DNA from: Siderastrea siderea
Lineage: Eukaryota; Cnidaria; Anthozoa; Scleractinia; Rhizangiidae
DNA length: 64,000 bases
Direction: 5' to 3'
NCBI GenBank assembly: GCA_964030785.1
Contig: OZ034971.1
Span: forward strand, 38,802,304-38,866,303
Shown: piece after piece, positions 45,518 to 57,822 of the stretch
How the letters are laid out: every line of letters begins with the position of its first letter
Position numbering within the stretch: position 1 is the first letter of the stretch
Translations under genes and position numbers: made by a program
Notes under the pieces: model-generated
The model's database searches: none
What the model saw: the letters and a program-made list of their open reading frames with translations, nothing else
Told to the model about the DNA's origin: nothing

Positions 45518-47759
45518 GTCCTCTTCGTTCAGTTCAAAGCACGTGTGAGATTTGATTTTCTTGCATACTAATTTTCGACGTAATATTTTTTCGTATGCTA
45601 ATTTCCAACGTCTACAAAAGCACCGATGTTATGAACTCTATTGGGACACGCTTATCTAGGAATGTCTTTGAAGCCGTTCAATAAACTCGCAGATCGTGCT
45701 TCATCAAGTCTAAAACACTCGCTGCGCCTCGTGTTTTAAACTTGATAAAGCACTCCTGCTCGTTTATTAAACATTACATAAATAAACGTGAGGAACGTTG
45801 TTGATCCGTTTCTGTAACCTTTTCACAAGTCAGACAAATCATTACATTTTCAATGATATCTAGCTTATCGTTAACTCATTAACTCTACACGTGTCTACAT
45901 GACTTCAGAGCTCAGCGAATCGAGTGCGACAACATTATAGCTAAAACAGTTAGAATTCTAGCCTCCATTCTTCCTGGCAACGGAGTCTGGACAAACCTCC
46001 CGCCACCCACTGCAGAACGAAAAGTTTAATGTTCCGCTATCCGAAAAGGATGATGAAAAAGGTGCACAATTTCTAGCAGCATTTAATTCAGGTTTCGGTT
46101 CTCAGTGACATTACGTTTAGCAAAGGTTTATGGAAAAACGTTGACATTACAATTGCCCGTGTAGTAAAATTGCCAGTGTTGGAGGGATTGAGACCTATTC
46201 TTTACGGACCCAGGAGACGTGGAAACAAGAGTTTCCAAATCTTATTGATAGGAATGGGAATTGATCCGAACACAATGAACAGCCTAGTAGAGAAGCAGAA
46301 ACGAATGAGGTTGCAATAAACGTTAATTCTTTAAAAAACAATTGGCTCTCGATCAGGGTGGGCAATCACCTTGTCAAATAGAGCACTGTCGTCCTACTAA
46401 TGAAGGTAAGAACAATTTAATAAACTAAATTAAAATGTCTACGACATTCAGGACATTAAAGCCTAGGAGTGACAACTCGTTCGCGTTTCTTGAAGGACAT
46501 TTAAAGGACTGATTTTGTGTGAAGAACGCGTTCTCTTGACCCATTTCGTGCGTTTGAGGTTCTTTCTCCATACTCGTAGCTCCCCTTAAAGACTGTGTAT
46601 TGAAAACTAAACGCAAAGCAAATAAATTAGTCAATGAAAGATAATTTTTTTGCAACGGTGTATGTTAGAAACGTGATTCGTGAAATGCTTCAAAAAACAT
46701 ACGTGACTCGTGATTTGAATGAAAATAGGCTCGTGATTCATGATCGTGACCCCCTCCCCCCCCCCCCCCCCCTTTACCACCCTGATAATTATGCTGGCTG
46801 GACAGTATATCTCAGTTCGTCGAGGAACTGAGACAAATCATAGGTATAGTTTCATCGCTTGGTATTGCGAGAAGAGCGAGAGAAAGAGTTATGCTGGTAA
46901 TAGATTATTTTGTTCTCTATAAATCGCAGACAACACGGACTTTTGAGTTCCTACCAATTTTCTGTAGAAATGGTGAGAGGGTCGAATTTTCCTGCGCGCC
47001 AGACATGCGTACAGCATACTGCCAGGCAAACTACAACGGGGTTTCGTGGAATCCAAACCAAAAATATCCATCGTTTCAGTCATACTCCCGGAAAGATGGA
47101 AGATGAATATATTCTATATGAAAAAAGCAGCGACTCGAGATCCATTTCAGTTTATATTACGCTTGCCGTGAACATATTGTTGCAGTACAGATCTGTTCAG
47201 AGATCATCAGTTCCTAGTGGATTAGAGAATGAAGTTTTTTTATTGCTCATGAAGCTATTTGGCATCCGGCGGTTACTGTTAGCTCCTTTAAGTTAATTAT
47301 TTTTAAACGTTTTTTTTTCGCAAATAAATAATGTGGGTTGTCAGTTGTAGTAGAGAAGGTGGCTTGTATATCCTGGCTTTGTTCTGTGTATGTTTTCTTT
47401 TTTGTTGCTCTTTTTTGTGGCAAGTTTTTCTCCCAGAGGCGCCAAGAACTTGGATCACATTCTTCACTGCGTCTTTTCTAGATCGACCTTGAGTTGCCTA
47501 CAGCTTGATGATATCTCCAACGGTTTGGTCAATAGGGCTATGATCAGTTTTGACCTCTTTTTCAACGGCGAGGTCCGGTGCACATCCTTTCATGTGAAAA
47601 TTACCATCATTCCATCGTGTGAACGAAACTTCAATTTCATATGAGAGGCAGTGCAACAGCCTCAAGGACAACTCGTAAATGGCCTATTAATACATTCTCA
47701 TATTGACTCATATTTTCATATTCATTTTTTTTGTCAGGAGTGACAAGTCGGCGTGAGTC

Positions 47760-49928
47760 ATGCTTTCACAAAAGATAATAATTTGTCTGTTTGTGACCAG
47801 CTGTGTTTTGTGTGGTAAGTGGAACCCCAGCTTACTCTACTGATGCATTTTTTCTACCCGTTAATCTGTTCAGTTATCACTTTTTCTTACTTTTCTGTTT
47901 GTGAATTCCCCGCGGTGTCCGTAGTAACGGATCTCCAGTGATTGCTGCGAGATTAGTTGCTACACCTGGCCATAAGATCAGAACATTTTATCTCTCTTAC
48001 CATTTTATATCGCAGTTTTTTTTCTTTCTCCTGTACGATATTGCTGGACTCCTTAGATGTGCTAACCCTAGATATTAACACACCTGAGATATTTATGGTC
48101 TGATTATTCATTAATTATTAACGTTGATATTCATTATCAATGTTTCATAAGCCCACGCAAGTCGCAGATGCCGTGACGGTTCCTACTGCCCTGGTCGTTC
48201 AAAGTGTTGCCCAAGAAGAGGAGGGGGATATGGTTGCTGTCGTTTCGGACCCCTTTCAGTTTGCTGCCCTGACTTAGAAACCTGCTGCCCCTTTGCGTAC
48301 ACGTAAGAACATCCTTAGTTTTTTCCTTCCAGTCAGCATATTTTCATAGAAATTTCTTGCTCATCCAAATGATTCAACTGCACAAAATGAACAGTTCAGA
48401 AAAAAAAAAATGTGTGAAATTTTAATCGGTTCATGTTTTTTGGAGGCCCCGGAGAGGGAATGTTCTGCAGACTAATTTCTCTCGCTGCATGTTTTATATT
48501 TAATATCCCAGTTTTTTTAGCTTTTTTATTTTATTCTATGTCGTAGGGTGAGAGAGGGGGCAAGGGAGGCCTCCTCAAGTGAATTAAGGAAAGGGTCTCC
48601 GCAGATTTGGAGCGGGGTGGTCTAGTTTAGAATACTTTCAAGGTACTGATTAGAAAGTTTGGCGGAGTCGAGCATTTCCTTGAAGTATTTAATTTTTGTC
48701 TTCGTGAACTTTGTTTTTACGTCACGTGACATACCACGCCCAATTTTTACAATTTATTTTGATTGAAATTTACAATATTTTAAGAAAACGAATTTCCATT
48801 AAAAAAGTTTGCCTTGTATCAATGACTTGAGGCAAAAGGTTTAGGGAACTAATTGGGGTTTTGAGAATTTTGTACTTTCTTTAAACTATGACGTTTTAAT
48901 TTTGGAGAGGGACTGGGACTAGAGAAAAACAGTAACTAGTTACGTAGCAATTAACGTTTTCAGAAAACCCCGTTTAATTTAAACTACCTTTGCACAATTT
49001 GGAAATTTGGAAGAAAGATGGGTAGTTCTAACGTTGATTATCATGTTGTAATAGAACTATTGCAAATTTTGCATAAATTAGGGCGTGGCCGATCATGTGA
49101 TCACGGCAAACCACTAATTTATCCAAAAAGTTGAATTGTCTCTTATTACGCAATTATAAGCCATTTTGTCTTGAATCGCTTCTACAAAAATTTCGAAAAA
49201 AGGTAATATTTCTTGAGGAGCCATTCCTTAATCCACCTGAGTCCCACTTCCCGCCCCCTCTTCTCCCGCCTTCCGTAAACCTCCCGCCCCCTGTCCCCCT
49301 CCACTATGCCGTATTGGTCAGTTTGCGGTTAATATTATGAGGTCTTCAACACATCCAGTACTCCTCAACGGTTTGTTGCTGTGGTCTTGTTTCTATTTGG
49401 TTGGTGTTTCACGTACAGAATGGTTTTCAAATAAGTGACGTAAAACTAAACCAATGTTATAATTACTCCAACAAATCGCAACAGGAACCAAGAAACAAAG
49501 TGAATCGCGTCAAGCGCGGGAAAACATGTGCGAGCAAGTCACGATTGGGTCGGGTTTTTCTTCTGATTGGTCGAGAAAGTGATGCGAGCTTTCTTAACCA
49601 ATCAAAGAGCGATGTAAAGCAAAACCAAAGCAAACACAACATTGCTTTCGACACTCATTTGAAAACTGCTCTACAGCCTACATTGAACCTTTTTCAGTTG
49701 TCTGGCGTGTTGCAATTTCTGCATCTTGAGGTAGATTTTAGCTCTTTCTTGTTTCCTTTAATTGTCTTCTGTCTTTATCTGATGAAATGAACAAAATTAT
49801 CCTGCGCCACAAAATCTGAATCTTAACTTGAAAAAGGTTCCTTCAATCACCATACTGATAGCTGTTTGTTTTTCTTATGCAGATGCATCGAAGGTCGGCA
49901 ATGCGAAAGGGCCGTGAGACCAGCGTGA
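47760..49928 (+). CDS. Secreted single-granulin-domain peptide, three exons
   Basis: Exons 47760-47814, 48152-48302 and 49883-49928 have clean donors (GTAAGT, GTAAGA), a strong final acceptor (TTTGTTTTTCTTATGCAG) and matching phases (1, then 2), giving 83 residues. Residues 1-21 are a signal peptide (MLSQKIIICLFVTSCVLCAH). Residues 25-76 have 12 Cys in the granulin/epithelin pattern: C-x5-C-x5-CC-x8-CC-x7-CC-x5-CC-x5-C-x5-C, with CCPDLETCCP and FAYTCIEGRQC segments. Granulin modules are secreted, disulphide-stacked peptides made from larger progranulins in most animals. This one has a single module and a short basic tail. AATAAA lies 86 nt after the stop. The weak point is the first acceptor (TTTCATAAG). 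Confidence 0.8.
49460..49660. repeat. Dispersed repeat in granulin intron 2
   Basis: Both strands read as long open frames with arginine-rich strings (for example VFPRLTRFTLFLGSCCD on minus). It looks like a coral dispersed repeat rather than an exon. The rest of intron 2 shows nothing else. Confidence 0.4.
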
Positions 49929-50013
49929 GACCCTGGGGACAAATTTAACTACAGGCCTTTCGGTTTTTCTGGTTTTCAACCGATTTTCCATGCAATGTAT
50001 CATTTTAAAGCTA

Positions 50014-50019
50014 AATAAA
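50014..50019 (+). terminator. Polyadenylation signal of the granulin-like gene
   Basis: AATAAA within GCTAAATAAATG, 86 nt after the predicted TGA. Confidence 0.5.
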
Positions 50020-50526
50020 TGAACATTAACCCTATCCAGACCGGGGGGGGCGGATTCTACCCCCAAAATTTATCTGGGAACAATTTAGTGTAGCGAGTCC
50101 TTGTTTATTAAGTTTGACGTTACCATGGCAACCACCTTTTGACAAGCGGTTTTTTTCAGAATTTTGAATTTTCCCTCTTTTGATCAAAAATTATTACTTT
50201 TTGAAGTAAATTTTACATTTTTGGGTCATTTTCGTGTTAATTTTTGGATTTTGATCACTTCTTGATCAATTTTGGCGGTTTTTGAAGGTTTTTGGAAAAT
50301 TTAAGAAATTTTAGTCAGTGTCTTGCTCATTGGAGCCAAGACATTTTAGTACATGACTTATTTCTGACCACCAAAAATCTTGCGAACGACTAGCCGCTCC
50401 ACCAATGTAGTTGACGATTCAGGAAAGTATAAGGTGAGGCAGTCTCCCATACAAAAATATCCGCAGGGTTTGGGTTTCGGTCAGGATTCATGAACAGGAA
50501 CGATGGGCTTTTGGCTCGCCACTGTC

Positions 50527-50955
50527 ATCCTGGTGGGGGGGGGGGGGGGCTACTCAGTAAAGTTTGTACGGGGAGGCTCCGCCCGGAGGTTCAAACCCTT
50601 ACCCTTTTATATACTAATTTTTACAGAAAATGGTACCCCTTTCATATACCTAGAGCAAAATTGCACCCTTTCTTATACCTCAAGGAAAACAATAGAATTT
50701 CCTGTAATAGCACGTTTTTCCCGGGTATTCGGTCGTTCTGATTCAGTTGCGTAGTCATTTCTGCCAAATGTGGCACCCTTTGATATACTTCGCCTTAGCC
50801 ACCATTTCTTCCACTTTGCAGCTGATTTTGTGAGCCTTTCGTATACTAAAATGGCAATTTTCCCTACGCTTTTATATACTGCGAGCTTAAAAAAGGCACC
50901 CCTTTCGGGCGGAGCCTCCCCGTAGAGCTCACTATAGGGAGTGCCCTCCGGGACT
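50527..50955 (-). repeat. GC-bounded dispersed repeat, minus copy
   Basis: Reverse-complement partner of 39266-39712. Both ends carry CGGGGAGGCTCCGCCCG-type palindromic GC sequence next to G-runs. Confidence 0.7.
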
Positions 50956-51112
50956 GTCATAGACAGAATACATGGGTACAGGAAGGGGGGGGGGAGGAAG
51001 TACTCCAATGTATAGGATACACAGGGTATAGGCTTTCGATCTTGATAAACAGGATGTAAATTAGAAAAGATGGAATAATCAACATGTCGCGAGCGTGGGA
51101 CAAAGAAAAAAT

Positions 51113-51195
51113 CGGAGTCCCCGACGGGAATCGAACCCATGACCTTCCGTGCTCCAGTCGGACGCTCTAACCACTGAGCTACTGGGAGACTCGTG
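51113..51195 (-). mobile_element. tRNA-derived SINE
   Basis: Minus strand carries box A CAGTAGCTCAGTGGTTAGAG and box B GGGTTCGATTCCC with a tRNA-like fold and GGA at the anticodon position. The acceptor stem is imperfect, so it is a SINE head and not a working tRNA. Confidence 0.65.
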
Positions 51196-51873
51196 GTGAG
51201 CGTAGGTCGTATTTACTGAGTTCGTGGTGACACGCGCCCTGTATACTGCTAGGATCAGCAATGTCGAAGTGCCCTAAGGTGTTAAATAAAGAAAGATGGT
51301 GAATTTTAAGCTCGGTGAAGGCGACTCGTCACTGTCATATACACGGCACATGAGAAGGGGGAAGGACGTACGGGGGGAGGAACTGAGTGCCCTTCAGTTT
51401 CCAGGAAATATTATCCTCCCTACATCGTCTGCGCGCCTTTTTTTAGTTCATGCCATGGACAGAATAGAGGAAAGACTGGTCAGGGTTTGACAGGCTGGGC
51501 GGCACACTCCTACTCAAACTTGGGTTGGGTACTTACACTCCATCCTCTCCCGCATCCATTCATCTCTTTCTCAGGGGGAAAGAATTAACTCATCTCCAGT
51601 GGTTGAAATCGTTTGTTGAAATATTGTTTGTTACATGAAAGATTGTGTTGACTGCTATTAAAGGGTAACTTCGACTTCGAAATAGAAGAATTACGGTAAG
51701 TTACTATTCGCACGTTTCAAACTATAGGACAAGATCCTACCCGCAGAAGCTACGTGGTACTTCAACCAACTCTTCAGCTGTTCAACTTGTAACTTCGTTG
51801 GGCTTTTCTCGATTCTCTTGAAAAGAAGCGCAAAAAACGCGCAGCACCTATTCGTAAGCTATTTATTACCGGC

Positions 51874-52330
51874 ATGAATTACACAAAAGTGGGCAAAGAA
51901 TATGTGCCTTTTTATTTCTCTTTTTTTTCGCTTCTAATGATATGCGCAAGTTATCTTAAGATGCACAATTGACTGCGCTGCAATACAACTGAAACAGTGG
52001 GTACACGACAGACAATCTACCGAGGGTAACCTACGCCTTTCAAGAACAATATTCATAGTTAACCCTGTGTCACTATTTTTTGGCTGCCAGCGTTTGTCGT
52101 GTGTATTACCAGAGATTTCTGTCCACGATGTTTGTCCTCGCTTGTGATGTGGTTTGTGCACGCTCTGCATCTGGCAAATACTATGGTCAACCCATTGGTG
52201 AGCACCCTTAGGATGCCAATGTTCAAAGGTGCTTTGAAGCAAATCTCATGGAAACGACGGGGGAAACATTCAACTTGCACCTACTCAGGCACGCAGCGTG
52301 GGGTTCTGCTCCTCCATAAACGGAGCATTC
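51874..52330 (+). pseudogene. Class A GPCR pseudogene, 3' part (copy A)
   Basis: Matches copy B from the end of TM4/ECL2 through TM5, TM6, TM7 and the C-tail. A one-base deletion in TM6 (near 52072) shifts the frame, several codons are lost before TM5, and the NPxxY motif reads NPLVS. The 3' flank also matches copy B, including an AAG-type microsatellite at 52518-52555. Confidence 0.8.
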
Positions 52331-52517
52331 ACTCACTGTAGACATCAACTTGGCTTGACTCCGAGAACCAGATAGCGAGTACAATCGGTTAAAACTTCAG
52401 TTTATTGGGGTCCTCAGCCCAAGCGTTTTACAGGAAATGAAGGCAATGGTCACAGCAATCCACATCACTGACAGGTTTTATCAGTGTATCGATGAAAGTT
52501 GATGTGGAATACCACGA

Positions 52518-52555
52518 AGAAGAAGAAGAAGAAGAAGAAGAAAAAGAAGAAGACA
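52518..52555 (+). repeat. (GAA)n microsatellite in the copy A 3' flank
   Basis: Homologous in position to the longer run at 59035-59090 after copy B. From 52.7 to 55.7 kb I see only AT-rich sequence, short repeats, a C-run at 53990 and foldbacks. Confidence 0.75.
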
Positions 52556-54589
52556 GCAAAAAGAATTAAAAAAAGGAACAATAACATGGAAAAGTGAAAA
52601 AACGGGTGTCAGTTTTGAAACGGGATTGAGTAGGGTTGCAATCCTTTATGATGTGGTTCTGAAACCCGATGTTTAATTTGCTATTAGTCCCCTCAACAGA
52701 ACGTGACTATAGTGAGCTGCATGTTCTTTTAAATTTATTTCTGCCGTTTTCAGTAGACAGTTTGTAAATGTCTGTATCGTTGTGCTTATCATCTTGTGGT
52801 TCAGAGAACATAATGTTCTTTTTAGCCTCCGCCTTGAGTACAATAAATAACGTAAATGAAAAGCTATTGAATATGAGCGGGAATTAATTTTAAACGCTGC
52901 GGAGTTAAGGGCCACTTTTTATTTTATTTAGCATTTTGTCAGTACGCCACGAACAATTGTGTTAAATCAAACAAGAAACCCTGTGACTCTTGAGCCGTGG
53001 CTAAACGTTTCAACATGCATAGCTGTGCATCATTTGTTGGTTCAACAATATTAAAACATTTAGCACCCCACATTAGATAATGTCTTACCAAACTGTTTTG
53101 TTGGATGAATGTAGGAGTGATGTTTTAACTGCGGTATAACTGCGACTTTACCGCCCCTCCTTCATCATCATCATCTTTCCAGCACGGGAAGACATCTCTT
53201 CTCATCCTTGAATAATTTCACGAGTATTTGTTATGTACAGTATTCATTTATTATTTCTTTTGTTTCATGTGAGCAAATTTCTAATCCTGTTCTAATCAGA
53301 AATTTCACAACGACAGTATAGTATCGCTGGTGAAAGTTATTTTAATGTTAGTAAGATGGGATCTTCTTTTTCAGAAGGTATGAGGATAACACGATAGCTA
53401 AAAACTTGAAAAATCGGGACAATGGGATAAGAAAACAAAGCATAAATTCAACAGCGAGCTGCTTTCGATGTTTTACCTTAAACAACTGGGGAATGATTAA
53501 GCAGTCAGAATACCTGAAAAACTTTGGGTTAAGATTATCATTTAATTTCCTTCAATTATTAATTCACACATTTCGCATCACTAAATTTAAGCTCATGGGA
53601 TTGTGCCTTCAGGTCGTTACGACTTGTCGGCCTCACATGCAGTGTCGGATCACGAATCGTTCGTGTATTTTGACGCCTGATTCACGGCCGATTCCGGGAA
53701 AGGAAGCCGATTCAGAATACGATTTGATTTCGTTCAAATGAGAAGTGGCTGTTTTTGGCCGACAAGTTGTGATTTTTTTTTTCATGGAAAACCATGCATT
53801 TTATTACGAATGGCTTGACTACCTACTACTTATGTGGTCATATCTCGTAGCCATGGCGACCGATTCTCGCCAAACATGTGTAAAAATGAGTGTAAGGAAT
53901 ATGCGCCAGCTACTGACGGAAAACGGCAGGTGCTGATGACAAATCTTCTTGAAAAAAAAAACAAGCAAACCCTTATGGGTATTGCATCCACGCCCCCCCC
54001 CCCCCCCCCCACCCCGTACCTTGTGCCTTGTGCTGCTGAGTGTAAGCCGAACAGGAGCTAATTTTTCGCTAGGCCAAATAGGCTTAGAAACCGCCTTTTT
54101 TTTCTGTCTGGTTGAACAGAACCCGTTGGGCTTGTGAATTCGTCATGATTTCATTAAATAAATAAACAGTAAATAAATAAATAAATTGGCAGTGGCAGTG
54201 GCTTCTCCACAAAGTGGCTATTCCTCCACTTATTCCACATCGAAATAAGAAATTGTATAGTTTTCCGCCACAGCTTAAATTACTGATCCCTTATAACTGA
54301 AATTCATTAAATGATGTCAGTAGTTATTCTTAGCTCCTAACCAAAGGGAAATCTCAACAGGAATTTACCAAGTTATAGGACCCTTGAATTAATGGGAAAT
54401 GAGCGAATCCTAAGTCGTGGCTCTCAGTGACTAAACTCTATTTGAACTTGATGAATTATTCTTTAACCCTCGGACGCAGAAGGCGTTTCTTGAATTTTTG
54501 CAAACGCCGCCCATGCAAACAGCGAGCGTGCAGGACGCATCAAGCACCACACAGGGTTTCACCTGTTGGTAGCCCTTTTTGACTCTCTT

Positions 54590-54720
54590 CTCCGCAGAGG
54601 CTCCTGTTAGTAATTCCCCGCGCGCTTTAATTTTCCCTCTTCCCAGCCTCCGCGCATTTTTTCCCAATCGTGCTTTCAAGGCGCGACTGTAGGAGGCCTC
54701 TGCAGAGGAGAGAGCTTTTT
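54590..54720 (+). repeat. GC-rich repeat with CCTCTGCAGAGG ends
   Basis: CTCTTCTCCGCAGAGGCTCC at the left and GCCTCTGCAGAGGAGAGAG at the right form an inverted pair around 100 bp of GC-rich sequence. Confidence 0.45.
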
Positions 54721-55364
54721 TTGATATTTATCGAGCTGTAAAGCGAGGACGTAGAAATCCACCAGCGTGCTTGTGTAATAGACCGGTATATGACACATTT
54801 TGGTTTTCTAATAATGGGCAAAACCTCAAGCTAGGGAACACTGTTTTTTTTTTAATTAGTAGTAGTGCTGGCAATATAGGAATGATCACTTACAATTCAC
54901 GACACTGACCTAAAACCAAGTGTCTTCTTACTTATTTACTCAGTCTGTTTTGTAACTTGTAGGCTGTGACACATAAGATCAATTGCATCCAAACGTCAAA
55001 CCAATAAACGAAGTATCAAACAAACACACACACTCAAACTGTCCGCTGAGCCTTTATAATTACGTCTTACAAAACAAATGGAAAATTCACAGCCAAGAAG
55101 ATGAATTAATGGAACCAATAGCTCATTGCATAACCAAAAAGTACTAAAATCGAATGTGCTTGATTAAACGAGGTATGTGTGTATGTGTGTGAAATCAAAT
55201 GACATACTTTAAGCAACAGGAACCGCGCGAGGGGTGGGCTGAACGGGCTTTAGCCTCCCTCACCCCCCCTACTTTTTGATGCCATTAACAAAAGAAATAA
55301 AAGAAAAAGTTTAAAAATTCATTAGTAAGTGGTTAGTTTCAGGGAGAATATTACTGACTAACAA

Positions 55365-55508
55365 GTAATCACATGATTTTTCTCGTGCAATTTGAAAGAA
55401 GCACTTATGAATTTTTTTTAAAGACCACAAATTGCACTCGCTTAAGTCGTTTACTCGTGCTTATTTTTTTCCAAATTGCACTCGAAATCGTGTGATTACT
55501 TATACTAA
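55365..55508 (+). mobile_element. Foldback MITE
   Basis: AGTAATCACATGATTTTTCT and, facing it, CGAAATCGTGTGATTACTTA, with inner CGTGCAATTTG and CAAATTGCACTCG. Confidence 0.65.
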
Positions 55509-55744
55509 TCGGTACTTGGTTTTCTCAGTTAGATCTAATTATCATATTCACCAAACGGATACGGAAAAGAAAAGGTATACTCTACAAAGGTTGAAATCGC
55601 CTTGCTCCCATTTGGCTTGATTAGTTGAAACTCACGTGCGCCACTCTAGGGAACTCTATCATGAAGAGTTTGAACCTGCTCAGATTTTAATTACAATCGA
55701 CGAAAGTTGACACTCTCAGTATCGTTTGGCCTCTAACTCGATCT

Positions 55745-57822
55745 CGTGAACTCTCATTGACTCTTTTCTGCTCTTAAAGAGTTTGAACTTTTGTCGACTC
55801 TTGTTTTTGTGTGACCCGGACATTGCAATCTGTACGGTCTGTGTCCAGATAGGATTATCGGCAACATCGTTCTTTGGTGTTTGCTGAAAATCAACGTTAC
55901 TTCTTCCAGCTTCTCTGGATGCATGTGAACTTTGCAAATAGGATAGCTGCTGAAATATCTCTATCCCTCCTAACGATGACAAATAACGGAGGCATTCAGC
56001 AGTCAGGACACACCAACAGACTGACATTGGTGAAATGTTCATGATACTCAGCTCAGATTTCTCACTATTTTGGGACTGTCCTGGCTGTTCCTATTCCGGT
56101 TCGGAATAACAGAATATCAAGAACACTTACTCCCTAAAAGAATGCAATGTTTCCTATTCTGAGTAAACGTAAACATTCCGACCGCATTCCGTTCATTTTA
56201 GTACCGTGGATACATTACTGAGGGAAGGGAATAATGTCCAAACTGAGAAAACACTAACTGTATATTGTCTTCTATTCCGGATTAGAGCACCAAAACGTGC
56301 CCAAAGTATCGACATTATTAATCACCGGGTAGTTTGGAGAACTGATACCCTTAGTATATATATACTCTTAAACTGGGTATAAACTGACAACTTTTAGCAC
56401 ACTTTGCCGCCGGCGCCGTAGATGCATTGTTAGTCACTAAGAAGACACAAATTTCGCGTGAGGCTGTCAAAGCCCCCCCCCCCCCCCCCCCCACCCCGAT
56501 CGAGTCAGCCCCACACTTAAAACAGCCGAGGCAGCGCAAGCAAGAGCTGAGCAAGTGAAATTTGTCACGTTCACTAGGAGGCGAATGTAAATATTAATGG
56601 CCATAAGGCATTTATTGACTCAGATGTTTTTACAGAATGTAAAGCGACGATAACATGTCAGATCTACTTTACATACACCACAAACAAAACCGAGCAATAC
56701 GAGCTGGAGCGTACACACGAGTAAGGGGTAAAGTATAGATATATATTGAATCCAAAGTCCTTCCTCTGTAACTTGATCTTGCGACCCTTAAGACAGTATT
56801 TAATAAATGATGAAATATTTATGATATTAATGGACCATTTCCTTTTTCAATTGTGTTTTCCAAGTAAATACATGCCAGTTCTACTTTGCATACACCCAAA
56901 ATATGTTGAATGAAAACCAAATCATGAGGCTGTTGCTCAGTGCCTTCAACTACATTACGTTCCTATAAGTCAGAGGTAAAGAATAGATGTTTTCAGTGAA
57001 ATGAAACGTCCTTCCCCTAAAATTTGCTGGTCTTAAACGCCTACGGCATTTTATTTAAATTACCCAATTTAAAGGCAAATAGATTAGAATGTGCTGTGAG
57101 GTTGCGCTCTGTTTTGTCATACAGTTGCAGAGATATAAGAATAATTTCTACCTTTTCCCCTCTCCATTTTTCCCCTGCCACGCAGGCTTTAACCGAGCTT
57201 GCAGTTCAACCTCATCTCGAAAGTCTTTTCAGTACTAAAAAAAGGAGACTTACAGTATGTTGTTGTTGCTATGTGACTGGATATCCACCGTTGGGCAATA
57301 TCAAATATGCATCGATCTTGAAGCTGTAGGACTAAATACGCATTCAAAAAAAAAACAACAATTTAAATATCTTAACGAGGTTATTTATCACCCATTATCC
57401 TTCCTGTCATGATAAGAATGAAGCCGTAAAAAAAGGTACACGGTCTGCTTTAGTCGCTTCAAATCTTTCTACCTAATGAAACGTACTGAAAGTTAACCTA
57501 GTCGACGAGAATGGTCTCCAAACGTGACTGATTCGAAGTAATAATTCATGACAGAATTTTTACTACCTTCATTTACACATAAACGACACGTACTTGTGAC
57601 ATATTGGTCAAAGTAAGATATTTTCTTAATCACAACTCTCTTTCTAATTTAAACCGTACGTGTGGTGACATCAGTTTGGCATTCAGAGCTTGAGTCATTT
57701 TCACTTTATTACATTACTGATTTACCTGGATATCTCGGAACAAAACGAGATCGCTTTTCGGCGATCTTCACAACTAAAGAGCCCGGGGAATAGGGGATAG
57801 ACCTACAGTAGTCGACAAAGAC
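55745..57822 (+). repeat. Upstream flank of GPCR copy B (tandem unit R1)
   Basis: Matches 60588-63117 (R2) and, for its first part, 63247-64000 (R3). Differences include about 165 bp missing around 56055 and about 480 bp absent near 56370 relative to R2. Small ORFs here are not conserved among the copies. Confidence 0.8.

Larger units (their letters stand above)
44681..46784 (+). mobile_element. TIR element with CAGGGTGGTAAAGGGG ends and 6-bp target duplication
   Basis: Left end CAGGGTGGTAAAGGGG, right end CCTTTACCACCCTG after a C-run, flanked by ATAATT on both sides. Subterminal arrays of CGTGATTCGTGA-like strings on both sides resemble transposase-binding repeats. Carries a 126-codon minus-strand ORF and the EKFNVPLSEKDD remnant on the plus strand. 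The CAGGG ends recall hAT, but hAT elements usually make 8-bp duplications. Confidence 0.75.

Noticed and set aside
46891..47106. 71-codon Cys-containing ORF (RNGERVEFSCAPDMRTAYC)
   Set aside because: No signal peptide or known Cys pattern, and the antisense frame is equally open, which suggests repeat sequence.
47390..47644. 84-codon ORF starting MFSFLLLFFVAS, a possible second secreted protein
   Set aside because: Apart from a hydrophobic start there is no domain, cysteine pattern or splice support. It may be the 5' flank of the granulin-like gene.
51113..51195. tRNA gene with GGA anticodon
   Set aside because: Imperfect acceptor stem and SINE-like surroundings.
55716..56042. 108-codon minus ORF starting MNISPMSVCW, signal-peptide-like
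   Set aside because: Frame is not kept in the R2 and R3 copies of the same flank.
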